Counted from the stretch's first letter, positions 36,248 to 47,964 are shown. The stretch: DNA of 64,000 nucleotides from Xenorhabdus beddingii (GCF_002127545.1 NZ_MUBK01000021.1:1-64000), one strand, 5' to 3'. Numbers and translations are program-made. Notes: generated from the sequence alone by a model not told the origin.

Positions 36248-37201
36248 CTATAACTTAACTAAATAATACTCCGCCAACGTCATCCCCTGCACCAATGGCT
36301 TCAAAAACGCAAACAACCCTTCTAGATCTTGATAAAGCTGTTCAATCTGCTCTTCATTTTTAAATGTCGGGCTACCAGCAGGCATAAACTCAGACGAATG
36401 CAGCATAAACTCAACATAATCACTACCCGATGCCAATGTCTTCTGAACAACCTCTTTCATTTGCTCAAGATTACCACCTTTCGGGCGTAACCAATTGACT
36501 GATGAAGATCGTTGTTTTCCTCTCAATTGATCATATTTCTGCTTAATAAAATTCATCACAGCAGAGTGCTTATACTGAATACTCATAGGGACTTGTAGTA
36601 GAGGAGAATTACCTTCTTTAGAGATATCCTGTAAGTCCATAAAATAAGCATGAGCTGGAAAATGGCTATAATCTGTTCCACCATTTCCATTAGGGTCACC
36701 CTGAGTAAAGCTCCAATTAACTTTTGGAGTCACAGAACAATCGACCTGATAACCATATTCAACCAATAATTGAGCATAATATTCGTTAAATGCCCAACGG
36801 CCGGCACGATGACTAAGCATCTTTGTCTGGAGTCTTTCTTCAAGAAGATTTGTCATCAAATCAACTTTTGCTTTGATCTGATCTTTCGGATATTCAATCA
36901 GATAAGGCTTATAACGCATATCATCATCAGTCAGAGGAACAATCGGCGGATTGTTCCAGGCATGCAAGTGCATACCAATCTCACCCGTGTTTCTGGCAAT
37001 CACATCTTTGGCAAATTCGATATAGCTATCATCCATCGCCATTTCATAGTTAGTTAACCAGACAGGTTTAAATCCAAAGCGTTCACAAAGATCCTGAAAT
37101 CTTGGTAGGTAATGCGTGTTTTTTGTGGAGATTTGCTCCCTATTCTGCCATAGATCATCGCCTTCAGTGTCGATCGTGATAATAAAAGCAGGTAATGACA
37201 T
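36248..37201 (-). CDS. Polysaccharide deacetylase family protein (WalW-like)
   Basis: The 317-residue cytoplasmic protein has NodB-type landmarks: FIITIDTEGDDLW at the N-terminus with the metal-binding Asp, MHLHAWNNPP with His residues (about 96-105), SHRAGRWAF and FMLHSSEFMPAGSP near the end. Proteins of this kind occur in enterobacterial LPS core loci. A role in removing acetyl from an amino sugar of the core is plausible, and would match the deacetylation step known in Klebsiella-type cores. I took the start at 37201 (MSLPAFIITIDTEGD). The longer frame adds 22 residues of doubtful sequence. It is divergent from waaQ. Confidence 0.7.
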   Translation of the reverse strand: MSLPAFIITIDTEGDDLWQNREQISTKNTHYLPRFQDLCERFGFKPVWLTNYEMAMDDSYIEFAKDVIARNTGEIGMHLHAWNNPPIVPLTDDDMRYKPYLIEYPKDQIKAKVDLMTNLLEERLQTKMLSHRAGRWAFNEYYAQLLVEYGYQVDCSVTPKVNWSFTQGDPNGNGGTDYSHFPAHAYFMDLQDISKEGNSPLLQVPMSIQYKHSAVMNFIKQKYDQLRGKQRSSSVNWLRPKGGNLEQMKEVVQKTLASGSDYVEFMLHSSEFMPAGSPTFKNEEQIEQLYQDLEGLFAFLKPLVQGMTLAEYYLVKL

Positions 37202-37401
37202 TGATGTGCACCAAAATGTGATAATAATAGTGATTCTAATGGTACGCACAGCAATCACATAACGCAATTAGATAATCCAGACGACCGGATTTGGATGTAA
37301 ATTCCATTTAGCAGTGCTTCTTTGTTGGTGTTTAAAGATTGCACACTATAATTTTTACATTAAGATCACGTATGATATTGATATACTAAAGAACTCAACA
37401 A

Positions 37402-38472
37402 ATGACCCCAAAAAATAATAAAACCAAACGCATTCTGGTGATTAAATTACAACATCACGGTGATATGTTGCTTATCACACCGGTAATCAGCACACTCGCC
37501 CACCACTATCCAGATGCAGAAATTGATGTGCTCCTTTATCAAGAAACTTCACCTATGTTGGAAAATTCAACAGAAATTTCCCGTATTTTTTCCATAGACC
37601 GTAAGTGGAAACAACTGGGCACAAGAAAGAAATTATTACATGAGTGGAATTTGCTCAAGGCATTAAGACAACAACACTATGATTTGGTCATCAACCTTGC
37701 TGACCAATGGAGAAGTGCATTTATTTCCCGTTTTACGGGTGCGCCTACTCGTCTGGCTCTCGATTTCCCCAAACGACAAAATTGGAAATGGCGTTTCTGT
37801 CATACTAAGATTGTACCAACGGATGATCATGATTCATTGCATATAGTGGAACAAAACCTGTCTATCCTGAAACCGTTACAATTTAATTCAATTATTACAA
37901 AAGTAACAATGAGTTACAGTGATAATGACTTACAATGGATAAGGAGAGTTCTTTCTGAACATCAATTTTCAGAAAGATATGTCGTTATTCAACCTACATC
38001 TCGGTGGTTTTTTAAATGTTGGGATGAAAAAAAAATAGCGGAAGTGATTACAGCGCTACAGAAAGATGGACACCGTATTATCATTACTTCGGGACCAGAC
38101 CAAAAAGAATTGGAGATGATAGCCACCATTTTGTCACACTGCCCTGATGATAAAAAAAACATCCTTTCTCTCGCGGGGAAATTAACATTACCCAAACTTG
38201 CCGCTTTGATTGATCATGCTAAATTATTTATTGGGGTAGATTCCGTCCCAATGCACATGGCTGCTGCTCTGGAAACACCCTGCATTGCATTATTCGGCCC
38301 CTCCAAACTGACATTTTGGAAACCCTGGCAGTCTGTTGGTGAGGTGATTTGGGCCGGCAATTATGGCAATATTCCACACCCTGATGACATAAAAACCCAT
38401 ACAGACAAACGTTATTTAAATTTAATACCCGCAGATGCAGTCATTTCAGCAGCAAGGAAACATATTTCATGA
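37402..38472 (+). CDS. waaQ: LPS heptosyltransferase III (WaaQ)
   Basis: The 356-residue GT9 protein matches WaaQ: RILVIKLQHHGDMLLITPVI (10-29), DLVINLADQWRSAFISR, QPTSRWFFKCWDEKKI and VDSVPMHMAAALETPCIALFGPS. It adds a side-branch heptose to heptose II. It begins waaQ-wabG-wabH, where each stop overlaps the next start. The 200-bp divergent gap upstream must hold its promoter. Confidence 0.88.
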   Translation: MTPKNNKTKRILVIKLQHHGDMLLITPVISTLAHHYPDAEIDVLLYQETSPMLENSTEISRIFSIDRKWKQLGTRKKLLHEWNLLKALRQQHYDLVINLADQWRSAFISRFTGAPTRLALDFPKRQNWKWRFCHTKIVPTDDHDSLHIVEQNLSILKPLQFNSIITKVTMSYSDNDLQWIRRVLSEHQFSERYVVIQPTSRWFFKCWDEKKIAEVITALQKDGHRIIITSGPDQKELEMIATILSHCPDDKKNILSLAGKLTLPKLAALIDHAKLFIGVDSVPMHMAAALETPCIALFGPSKLTFWKPWQSVGEVIWAGNYGNIPHPDDIKTHTDKRYLNLIPADAVISAARKHIS

Positions 38473-39599
38473 AACCATTACGTTTAGCTATTGTCCGTCA
38501 AAAGTATCGTCCAGATGGAGGAGCTGAACGTTTTATTTCAAGGGCCTTAGAAGCACTGGAACACCAACAACTTGAACTTAATGTCATTACACGTTCTTGG
38601 CAAGGGATAAGTAATCCCAATTGGCGTATCCATTTATGCGATCCCATTAAATATGGAAGAATAAGCCGCGAAAAGGGTTTTGCCAAATCCGCACGAAAAT
38701 TATGGCAAGAAGAACAATTTGATTTGGTTCAAAGCCATGAGCGCATCGCTGGCTGTGACATTTATCGGGCTGGAGATGGGGTTCATAAGCGCTGGTTACA
38801 GCAACGCGCCCGTATGTTGCCAAAATGGAAAGCGAAATGGCTGTTAAACGCGCCGTATCACCGTTATGTCATGAATGCTGAGGCAGAAATGTACGCTGAC
38901 CCGGCATTAAAAAAGGTGATCTGTAACGCTGAGATGGTAAAAAGGGAAATTATAGAAGAATTCGGGTTGGACGAAGATAAAATCGTCGTGATATACAATT
39001 CAATTGATAATACAAAGTTTTTTCCCGCCGATGAGCAATCTCGCCTACAATTTAGGCAACAATATCAGATCCCTCCAACCGCAAAGTGCTTGATTTATGT
39101 GGGTTCAGGATTTGAACGAAAAGGATTATCTGCCGCCATTAAAGCCGTCGCTAATACAGATAGCTATCTACTCGTTATCGGCAAAGACAAAGAGCAGAAA
39201 AAGTATCAGGAACTGGCAAACACGTTAGGGTGTACGCATCGCATCCGTTTTATGGGGTTGCAAAAAGAGACATTACCCTTTTATCAACTCTCTGATGCTC
39301 TGCTACTTCCGACACTCTATGACCCATTTCCCAATGTTGTGCTTGAAGCCATGGCATGTGGTTTGCCTGTTATTACAAGCACGACATGTGGAGGTGCAGA
39401 ATTCATTACCGAAGGGAAAAATGGTTTTATCTGCGATGCATTAGATATTGAAAAATTGCGTAATTCTATTTATGCCATTCCTGATAATATAGTCGGAACA
39501 GATATGTCTATTGCGGCCAGAAACCAGATAATCTCTGCAACGCCTGAGCATTTATCTAAACAATTAATTGATCTTTACCAACGAGTTTTAACACAGTGA
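38469..39599 (+). CDS. wabG: WabG-like core glycosyltransferase (GT4), putative galacturonyltransferase
   Basis: The 376-residue GT-B enzyme starts RLAIVRQKYRPDGGAERFISRALE and contains FDLVQSHERIAGCDIYRAGDGVHKRWLQQR, VGSGFERKGL and the E-x7-E-type block DPFPNVVLEAMACGLP. These are hallmarks of Klebsiella/Serratia WabG, which adds GalA to heptose II, more than of E. coli WaaG. UDP-GalA could come from ugd and the 4-epimerase at 18.1-20.3 kb. ATGA overlap with waaQ; GTGA overlap with the next gene. Confidence 0.75.
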   Translation: MKPLRLAIVRQKYRPDGGAERFISRALEALEHQQLELNVITRSWQGISNPNWRIHLCDPIKYGRISREKGFAKSARKLWQEEQFDLVQSHERIAGCDIYRAGDGVHKRWLQQRARMLPKWKAKWLLNAPYHRYVMNAEAEMYADPALKKVICNAEMVKREIIEEFGLDEDKIVVIYNSIDNTKFFPADEQSRLQFRQQYQIPPTAKCLIYVGSGFERKGLSAAIKAVANTDSYLLVIGKDKEQKKYQELANTLGCTHRIRFMGLQKETLPFYQLSDALLLPTLYDPFPNVVLEAMACGLPVITSTTCGGAEFITEGKNGFICDALDIEKLRNSIYAIPDNIVGTDMSIAARNQIISATPEHLSKQLIDLYQRVLTQ

Positions 39600-40699
39600 A
39601 AGAACATATTCTTTTTATTATTGATGGATTGCCCGGGGGAGGAGCTGAAAATGTGACTCTTCGCCTTGCGGCTGCTTTAAATCAATCAAACTACCAAATT
39701 TCATTACTTTCACTCAATACTCAGTTGGATTACACCATCCCGGAAGAGATCCAGTACATTGTTAGTTCAGATAACTATCAAGGGCCATTCAGAAAACTCA
39801 ATGAAATAAACCGTAGAGCTAAAGCAATGGATAAAGTTTTATCTGAACTTTTCCAACAAAAGGGCAAACCGATTCTCGTCATTTCTAATCTGCATAAGAC
39901 CGACCGTATCGTTGTTAAATCCAAAGTTCTGGAAAATTGTAATGTATGGCATTGTATTCACGGGATCTATTCCCAATCCTATTTAAGTCATAAAAGTGGG
40001 CTTTCTTATTGGATAAAAAAAGCAAAGATAAAAAAAGTTTATAAAAATAGAAAGCTGATCTGCGTCTCCAACGCAGTTAGCAATGACCTGACCAATAATA
40101 TTGCCATCCATCCCAAGCAGATAAAAACTATCTACAATCCCTTTAATTTTGAGCAGATAAAAGAAAAAGCATCAGAACCCAACCCTTATCACGGGCTAAA
40201 CTACATTCTGCATGTCGGGCGCTTTCATCACGTCAAACGTCAAGATAGGTTAATAGATGCCTTTGCCAAAGCCAAGCTACCCTGCACACTGCTCATAGTG
40301 GGACAGGGTTCCAAAGAGCAGGAAAAACAACTTAAATTACAAATCAATAAACTCGGCTTGGATGATAAAGTCATTTTGGCAGGCTTTTACGCTAATCCAC
40401 ACCCCATAATCAATGAAGCAAAGGCCGTTGTTATCAGTTCAGACAGTGAAGGCTTACCGACAGTATTAATTGAAGCATTAATTTGTCACACACCGATCGT
40501 CAGTACTGATTGCCCTGGTGGTGTCAGGGAGATAATGACCGATGAATTGAAAAGCTACCTGTCCGCACTTGATGCGGATTCGTTGGCGCAAAAAATGCAA
40601 CTTGTTTATGGTTCTCCTCCAACCATCACAAATAAGATGTATGACAAATTTGAAGCACACTCTATACAGAAACAATATCTTGAATTAATAGAAAAATAA
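39596..40699 (+). CDS. WabH-like core glycosyltransferase (GT4)
   Basis: The 367-residue GT-B enzyme begins with a GTG that overlaps the wabG stop. It has LFIIDGLPGGGAENVTLRLA, CVSNAVSNDL, LHVGRFHHVKRQDRLIDAF (about 203-221) and SDSEGLPTVLIEAL. Its place after wabG and before waaA matches wabH of Klebsiella-type core clusters, whose product adds GlcNAc to GalA. By position I infer a similar role; donor specificity is unproven. Confidence 0.7.
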   Translation: MKEHILFIIDGLPGGGAENVTLRLAAALNQSNYQISLLSLNTQLDYTIPEEIQYIVSSDNYQGPFRKLNEINRRAKAMDKVLSELFQQKGKPILVISNLHKTDRIVVKSKVLENCNVWHCIHGIYSQSYLSHKSGLSYWIKKAKIKKVYKNRKLICVSNAVSNDLTNNIAIHPKQIKTIYNPFNFEQIKEKASEPNPYHGLNYILHVGRFHHVKRQDRLIDAFAKAKLPCTLLIVGQGSKEQEKQLKLQINKLGLDDKVILAGFYANPHPIINEAKAVVISSDSEGLPTVLIEALICHTPIVSTDCPGGVREIMTDELKSYLSALDADSLAQKMQLVYGSPPTITNKMYDKFEAHSIQKQYLELIEK

Positions 40700-40802
40700 G
40701 TAAGCAACTCTCGTTTATGATTAAACGGGGGCTGCATTTTACACACTTTCTTCAAGCCAATGTGGTACTATAGCCGCAGTCTATGTCAGTGAATTTGATA
40801 GA

Positions 40803-42079
40803 ATGTTGCTTCGCTTATATCAGGTACTTCTCTACCTTATCCAACCAATTATCTGGTTACGTCTGCTGTTGCGTAGTCGTAAATCACCTGCGTATCGCAA
40901 ACGCTGGGGGGAACGTTATGGTTTTTGTGCCAAAAAAGTTAGCCCTGGTGGGATCTTATTGCATTCTGTTTCTGTCGGAGAAACACTGGCTGCCATTCCG
41001 TTAGTGCGGATTTTGCGGCATCATTACCCTTTTTTGCCCATTACCATAACAACCATGACACCGACAGGCTCTGAAAGAGTGCTGTCTGCATTGGGCGCTG
41101 ATGTTAATCATGTCTATCTTCCCTACGATTTACCCGGTTCAATGAGCCGTTTTCTTGATCACGTTAACCCCAAATTAGTGATCATCATGGAAACTGAACT
41201 GTGGCCAAATCTGATTACTCAGTTGCATCAACGTGAAATCCCGTTGGTTATCGCCAACGCAAGGTTATCCGCCCGTTCTGCGGCCGGATATCAGAAAATT
41301 AGCAGCTTCATTAAGACTATCTTAAATAAGATCACACTGATTGCGGCGCAAAATCAGGAAGATGGTGAACGTTTTATCGAACTGGGGTTAAGGCGTTCCC
41401 AACTCTCAGTGACGGGCAGTCTTAAGTTTGATATTTCCGTGACACCGGAATTGGCAGCAAAAGCCATCACACTGCGCCGCCAATGGGCCCCTCATCGCCC
41501 GGTCTGGATTGCAACCAGCACCCATGAGGGTGAAGAGAGCATTCTTCTGGATGCACATTGCAAACTGCTTAAACAATTTCCTGATCTCTTGTTAATTTTG
41601 GTGCCGCGCCATCCTGAACGTTTCGGCAAGGCCGCTGAACTGACACAAAAAGCCGGACTGAACGCAATATTGCGGAGCGCTGACACTATTCCAGACGCCA
41701 ATGTACAGGTAGTCATTGGCGATACCATGGGCGAATTAATGCTCCTGTACGGTATTGCTGACCTGGCTTTTGTCGGGGGAAGCCTGATAGAACGTGGTGG
41801 GCATAACCCTCTGGAAGCCGCAGCACATGCGATTCCCGTTATGATGGGTCCGCATACATTCAATTTTAAAGATATCTGTGCCAAGCTGGATAAAGCAGAT
41901 GGGCTGATTACAGTCACAGACAGCCAGTCATTGAGTACAGCCATCAACAGCCTATTGACAGATGAAGATTACCGACGCTATTACGGTCATCATGCCGCAG
42001 AAGTCCTGCATGAAAACCAAGGTGCACTGCAGCGCCTGCTAAAATTACTGGAACCTTATCTCCCGCCAAGGAGACATTG

Positions 42080-42080
<1 letters not shown>
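40803..42080 (+). CDS. waaA: 3-deoxy-D-manno-octulosonic acid transferase
   Basis: The 425-residue, membrane-anchored GT30 enzyme (same length as in E. coli) adds Kdo to lipid IVA. The N-terminal anchor is followed by [36 protein letters not shown] (about 238-244) and [17 protein letters not shown]. It is essential for LPS. The stop overlaps the waaE start. Confidence 0.95.
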
Positions 42081-43335
<1,255 letters not shown>

Positions 43336-43378
43336 TATCGTCATGCAGGGGGCACACGCCTTAGCCCCCCAACCGGCT

Positions 43379-44200
43379 TTAATGCTGACACTGACGGCAG
43401 AAAAACGTACTGCGTTGCCCCAGTTTTACGCTCTCTATTCTTTCACCACTTGTCTCACCACATCGCGGGCAAAGTTCACCTTTCTTACCGTAGACAAACA
43501 GTTCCTGAGCAAAGTATCCCGGTTTGCCATCAGATTGCAGAAAATCTTTTAGTGTCGTTCCACCTTGTTCAATCGAGCGTTGCAAGATCTGTTTAATGAT
43601 ATCCGCCAATAAATAAGCCTCTTGCTGTGTCAGTGAATTTACCGGACGTTCAGGCAAGATGTGCGCAACGAACAACGCTTCATTGGCATAAATATTTCCG
43701 ACACCAACGACCACTTTATTATCCATTAGCCAGGGTTTGATGGCCGTTTTTTTGCGGCGGGAAAGGGAGTAAAGATATTCGCCATCAAACAACTCAGACA
43801 GAGGTTCAGGACCTAAATGGGCCAGTACAGAGCACTCACTAAGATTATCACTCCATAACCATGCACCAAAACGCCGGGGATCGGTATAACGGAGAATTTT
43901 ACCATCAGCCATGATCAAATCGACATGATCATGCTTTTCAGGAGGGGTCTCATCCAACAAGATACGTAGACTGCCCGACATCCCCAAATGAATAATAATC
44001 CAGCCTTCAGGCAGCTCAAGCAGTAAATACTTTGCCCGCCGCTGAACACTGAGTACTGGCCTATCTGAAAGCCTCATGATTTGTTCGGAAACCGGCCAGC
44101 GCAAACGCGAATTTCTGACTTCGGCATATTGGATTACATTTCCAACCAAGTGAGGTTCAATTCCCCTACGGCTGGTTTCCACCTCTGGTAGCTCCGGCAT
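43379..44200 (-). CDS. mutM: Formamidopyrimidine-DNA glycosylase
   Basis: The 273-residue (269 in E. coli) bifunctional glycosylase/AP lyase removes 8-oxoguanine. The mature N-terminus [13 protein letters not shown] gives the catalytic Pro1 and Glu2, which decides the start at 44200. [12 protein letters not shown] (H2TH) and a C-terminal zinc finger (CPRCGETS...FFCRQCQH) are intact. It converges with coaD. Confidence 0.95.
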   Translation of the reverse strand: MPELPEVETSRRGIEPHLVGNVIQYAEVRNSRLRWPVSEQIMRLSDRPVLSVQRRAKYLLLELPEGWIIIHLGMSGSLRILLDETPPEKHDHVDLIMADGKILRYTDPRRFGAWLWSDNLSECSVLAHLGPEPLSELFDGEYLYSLSRRKKTAIKPWLMDNKVVVGVGNIYANEALFVAHILPERPVNSLTQQEAYLLADIIKQILQRSIEQGGTTLKDFLQSDGKPGYFAQELFVYGKKGELCPRCGETSGERIESVKLGQRSTFFCRQCQH

Positions 44201-44325
44201 ACCAACTCCTTGCATACTTGCATAAATGGTCAACAACATGGCATCTCAGCAGATTACGATACCGTTTTCATGTATCATTTGCAGCCAAATTTGGTTGGGA
44301 TAGTTGAGAAAATAGATTAATCACT

Positions 44326-45576
44326 ATGCTTAATATTAAAAATAGCTTTAACATAATTGACAACAAAAAGTCCTTCTGGAATTTATCCATTGTTGGACTG
44401 TACCTTATTCTCGTGTATCTGCCAGATATCACAAGATACAAAAATCTTGTCATGATTTTAGTCTGTATAACAGCCCTGTACTATTTGGTAAAAGATTTTC
44501 GCCAAGTCGTCGGGGCGCTACGTAATCACCTATTCTTATCCGTTGTACTGTTTGTTCTGACGATGTTCTATTCTGTTGGAATTTCTATTGATCCTGCTTT
44601 AAGTTTCAAGGAAATGAACAAACCGATCTTAAATGGATTGCTGTTATTCAGTTTTACTTTCCCCATTGTGCTTTATCAGGAAAGCAAAGAACGTATTGCG
44701 AAGATGATTCTGGTTACATTTATCATCGGTATGGTCGCTATTTCGCTGACAGACATTATAAAATACCTCATTAACTACCATGCAACGGGTGAAATGCCGT
44801 TTAGGAATTACAATCACCGCGAGTTTTCTTACGGGTTTATTTTCTATTTTCCTGTATTGTTATGCAGTTGGGCGTTATGGAAAAAGCACTCTTTACTCAG
44901 TTGGATACTGCTCATTACCGCCTCAGCGATTAGTCTATTCCTGCTGCTTGGCACGCTCTCCCGTGGGGCCTGGGTTGCCATTGTGGTAGCCACTGTATTT
45001 ATCATCGTGATTAACCGAGAGTGGAAACTCACCCTTACAGCCACAGTATGTTTAGGATTACTGGCAGGCGCTGCACACTGGGCGACCACATCCAATCCTG
45101 ATACCCAATTACTGTTACATAAACTCACTCAAACAGACAGCAGTTATCGTTATAGTAACGGAACCCAAGGTTCGGCATGGACCCTAATCATGGAAAATCC
45201 CATCAAAGGCTATGGTTTTGGTAATAAAGTTTATCATCAAGTCTACAACAGCCGTGTGGCCGATTATCCTGGCTGGACATTTAGAACGTCGATTGGTCCA
45301 CATAATGTCTTCTTATCACTCTGGTTTTCGGCGGGTATCTTTGGTCTGATCACCACACTGCTGATGACATTTTCAGCTCTCTTTACGGGAGGACAAATCA
45401 TTCACCAACACAGAGGGATTATCCGGCAAGCGGGGCTTATCCTTCTGTCTGCTTTTATTGGTTTGTTTATCGTCAGGGGAGCTTTTGAAAATGCCTATAT
45501 CAATGAGATAGGTATCTTATTTGGTTTAATGATTGCGCTGTATAACAAGAAAACAGCCGACAAGAAAATCAACTAA
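44326..45576 (+). CDS. waaL: O-antigen ligase WaaL
   Basis: The 416-residue inner-membrane protein has about 12 helices and one large periplasmic loop (about 245-330). The Wzy_C-type signatures LGTLSRGAWVAI and the loop motif GPHNVFLSLWFSAGIFG carry the conserved Arg and His. WaaL transfers O-antigen from undecaprenyl-PP to the core. It differs from Wzy at 14.6 kb by its position among core genes and its higher GC content. It is divergent from mutM. Confidence 0.85.
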   Translation: MLNIKNSFNIIDNKKSFWNLSIVGLYLILVYLPDITRYKNLVMILVCITALYYLVKDFRQVVGALRNHLFLSVVLFVLTMFYSVGISIDPALSFKEMNKPILNGLLLFSFTFPIVLYQESKERIAKMILVTFIIGMVAISLTDIIKYLINYHATGEMPFRNYNHREFSYGFIFYFPVLLCSWALWKKHSLLSWILLITASAISLFLLLGTLSRGAWVAIVVATVFIIVINREWKLTLTATVCLGLLAGAAHWATTSNPDTQLLLHKLTQTDSSYRYSNGTQGSAWTLIMENPIKGYGFGNKVYHQVYNSRVADYPGWTFRTSIGPHNVFLSLWFSAGIFGLITTLLMTFSALFTGGQIIHQHRGIIRQAGLILLSAFIGLFIVRGAFENAYINEIGILFGLMIALYNKKTADKKIN

Positions 45577-45590
45577 TCAATAAAATACCC

Positions 45591-45620
45591 GCCCATACAC
45601 AACAGATGGTATGGGCTGGC
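45591..45620 (+). terminator. Hairpin after waaL
   Basis: GCCCATAC (45591-45598) and GTATGGGC (45609-45616) form an 8-bp stem 15 bp after the waaL stop, followed by a short mixed T tract. Confidence 0.6.
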
Positions 45621-45626
45621 TTTATG

Positions 45627-45673
45627 TGTTTTTTAAGACTGTATGTTTTTTAAGACTGTATGTTTTTTAAGAC
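45627..45673. repeat. 17-bp tandem repeat, 2.8 copies
   Basis: TGTTTTTTAAGACTGTA occurs at 45627-45643 and 45644-45660, with a partial third copy at 45661-45673. It fills the space between the convergent waaL and the GT4 gene. Confidence 0.9.
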
Positions 45674-45683
45674 AATGAGAGGG

Positions 45684-46862
45684 TCATTCAAGCAATTTTT
45701 CCACAATCACCCGGGTAATCAGCTTCGCCCGCTGATCCCAGTTAAAACGTTCCGCAACCAGTTGCCGGGAGTAATCAACTTTCGCCATCATTTCAGCCGG
45801 ATGATTAAGCAACCATCGGATTTGCTCCGCAAAACTTTCTGCATTTTCGCTATCGGCAAAATTGACTGCTTTTTCATCGACAGCATCGCGAATTGAAGGG
45901 AAATCAGAAATAACCACCGGTTTTCCCATGGACATATATTCAAAAAGTTTGAGGGGAGAGGTATAACGGCTGCCGATACTGGTTTTAGTTAGTGGCAAAA
46001 CACAAATGTCATTATCAGCGATAACTTGAAAGCGGTTTTTAGGCCGGATAAAACCGAGGAAATTGACTTTATCCTTTACGCCAATCTGTTCAGCAATCTG
46101 CTGCAACCGTTCAACCTGTTCAGGCGTACCACCCGCAATGTTCAACACAACATGATCAAGATAAGACATGGCTTTCATGACGGTAGGCACCCCCTTCCAG
46201 CGATGCAAACTGCCTAAATAAAGCACCTGGGTTGGAGACTCGCTTTGGTGTTCGCGACCGGAAAGCGTCTGTTTAGTCGATTCAACCGCCAGCATATCAA
46301 CGCCATCAGGTGCCACAACAATCGGCGTTTTGACGTTATATTGTTTATAAATATCTTCACGTAATAATGAGGTCAGGACAAAAACAACCTTGGAACAATC
46401 ATAAACCCGCTGTTCAATTTCCTTCAGTTTCTGGTACTTACGCTGGTTTCTGCGGCCGACCAAGTCATGGGATTCTTTGAACGATTGAGCAAATACTTCA
46501 TGGCTTTCAAAAAAATGAGGAATATCAGGATGATGACACAACAGGTAATTTGCCATTTTAATATTACGGGTAAAAACGGCATCAACCTGATTCTCTTTGA
46601 GCCAACGAGAGACCTGAATATAAAACAATTTCTGTGTGTTGAGAGGGAAATACCATTTTCTACGTATATTGTGCAAAGCGATTAGCTCTACCCCTGACGG
46701 TAATGATCTCCCCAGGATCTCCTCAACATGGTTTTGGCCTTTTGGCGTAATCAGGCAAACATTATGGCCCTGACGGGCAAAAGCATCTACATTCTGCAAA
46801 ATTTGCAGGGATGCAACCCGATAATCAGGAACAGGGTAAGGATCAATATACGCGATTTTCAT
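45684..46862 (-). CDS. Family 4 glycosyltransferase, LPS core or O-chain
   Basis: The 392-residue GT-B enzyme begins MKIAYIDPYPVPDYRVASLQ and contains FFESHEVFAQSF, VVAPDGVD, VLYLGSLHRWKG (about 212-223) and a C-terminal SPLKLFEYMSMGKPVV in place of the usual E-x7-E loop. It overlaps the upstream GT4 gene by 20 bp. It is the last of a four-gene reverse-strand series opposite waaL and probably adds outer-core sugars. Specificity is unknown. Confidence 0.8.
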   Translation of the reverse strand: MKIAYIDPYPVPDYRVASLQILQNVDAFARQGHNVCLITPKGQNHVEEILGRSLPSGVELIALHNIRRKWYFPLNTQKLFYIQVSRWLKENQVDAVFTRNIKMANYLLCHHPDIPHFFESHEVFAQSFKESHDLVGRRNQRKYQKLKEIEQRVYDCSKVVFVLTSLLREDIYKQYNVKTPIVVAPDGVDMLAVESTKQTLSGREHQSESPTQVLYLGSLHRWKGVPTVMKAMSYLDHVVLNIAGGTPEQVERLQQIAEQIGVKDKVNFLGFIRPKNRFQVIADNDICVLPLTKTSIGSRYTSPLKLFEYMSMGKPVVISDFPSIRDAVDEKAVNFADSENAESFAEQIRWLLNHPAEMMAKVDYSRQLVAERFNWDQRAKLITRVIVEKLLE

Positions 46863-47964
46863 TATTTTTGATGGCGTTTAATAAGCGACTTGCTGAATGT
46901 TCCCAAGTATACATCGTTTCAATCCTCTGACGGGCATATTTCCCCATCTCTTGTCCTCTGTCCGGTAAAGACAAAAGATGCTCAACGGCATCGGCAATCG
47001 CCGAAGCATCGCCAGGAGTTACCAGAATACCAGCACGGTTTTCATTGCCAACCACCTCTGGTATTCCACCAATATAACTGGCAATCACAGGACGCCCACA
47101 TGCCATCGCTTCGGCAATCGTAATACCAAATGCTTCATCGCCAATACTGGGAAAGAGGCCGGCATTTCCCGCCGCGTAAAATTCAGGCAATTGATCATGA
47201 CCAACAGGCGGATGAAAAATAACAGACTCTTCCAATTGCAAGGCAGAAACCCGTTTTTTGAGCAATGTTAAATCTTCACCTGCACCGATAATCAATAACG
47301 TGACATCCTTATTCCGCAGCAAAGCCATGGCATCAATGGCCACTTTCATCCCTTTCCAGCCCACCAACCGGCCAGCAAACGTTAACAAGAACGTCTCTTC
47401 ACGGAGACCTAATCGCGTTCGGACACCAGAAGCAGCAGGTTTGAATTTATCGATATCCACGCCATTATAGATAACGCGCGGAAATTGCTTAAAATGATGC
47501 TGAATTTGCCAGGCATTAAAATGGCTGCATGCAACCCATGCAGATATTTTCTTACCTAATACCCGATCCCCTCTAAAAAAACTGGTTCCACCGCTCATAT
47601 AACAAAATTGAGTGCGGGATGTTTCAGCCAGCATTCTCGGCCAGAAAAAATCAAACGGTTTTGTCAGAATCACCCAATCAAAATTTTCGGCAATAACCGT
47701 TTCGCGGGCATGGCGGGCAAAAGAGTAACGTTCAACAATACGTTGAAAACGACGCCCGATGTTAAGCACTCGTTCTCTGGGAATAAACGGGAAAGTGTGA
47801 ATATGGATATTTCGTCCACCTAATGCGGGCCGAACATCGCCCATTCCACCGAAAATATGGATTTCATGCCCCGCATCAGTCAAAGCCTTAGCCAGCTCCC
47901 AAACTGCGGTTTGAATGCCGCCATAAGACATGGTAACGGTAACATCGATAAATCCTATTTTCAT
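46843..47964 (-). CDS. Family 4 glycosyltransferase, LPS core or O-chain
   Basis: The 373-residue GT-B enzyme has MKIGFIDVTVTMSYGGIQTAVWELAKAL, CYMSGGTSFFRGD, IYNGVDIDKF, LTFAGRLVGWKGM (about 199-211) and GDEAFGITIAEAMACGRPV with the E-x7-E motif. It starts 18 bp after the GT9 gene. The donor sugar cannot be read from sequence. Confidence 0.82.
   Translation of the reverse strand: MKIGFIDVTVTMSYGGIQTAVWELAKALTDAGHEIHIFGGMGDVRPALGGRNIHIHTFPFIPRERVLNIGRRFQRIVERYSFARHARETVIAENFDWVILTKPFDFFWPRMLAETSRTQFCYMSGGTSFFRGDRVLGKKISAWVACSHFNAWQIQHHFKQFPRVIYNGVDIDKFKPAASGVRTRLGLREETFLLTFAGRLVGWKGMKVAIDAMALLRNKDVTLLIIGAGEDLTLLKKRVSALQLEESVIFHPPVGHDQLPEFYAAGNAGLFPSIGDEAFGITIAEAMACGRPVIASYIGGIPEVVGNENRAGILVTPGDASAIADAVEHLLSLPDRGQEMGKYARQRIETMYTWEHSASRLLNAIKNNENRVY

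Noticed and set aside
38469-39599. Calling this gene E. coli-type waaG
   Set aside because: The N-terminus and central motifs agree better with WabG of Klebsiella-type cores, and its neighbours do too.
39596-40699. Calling this gene waaL or waaB by position
   Set aside because: It is a soluble GT-B enzyme without membrane helices; WaaL is at 44.3 kb.
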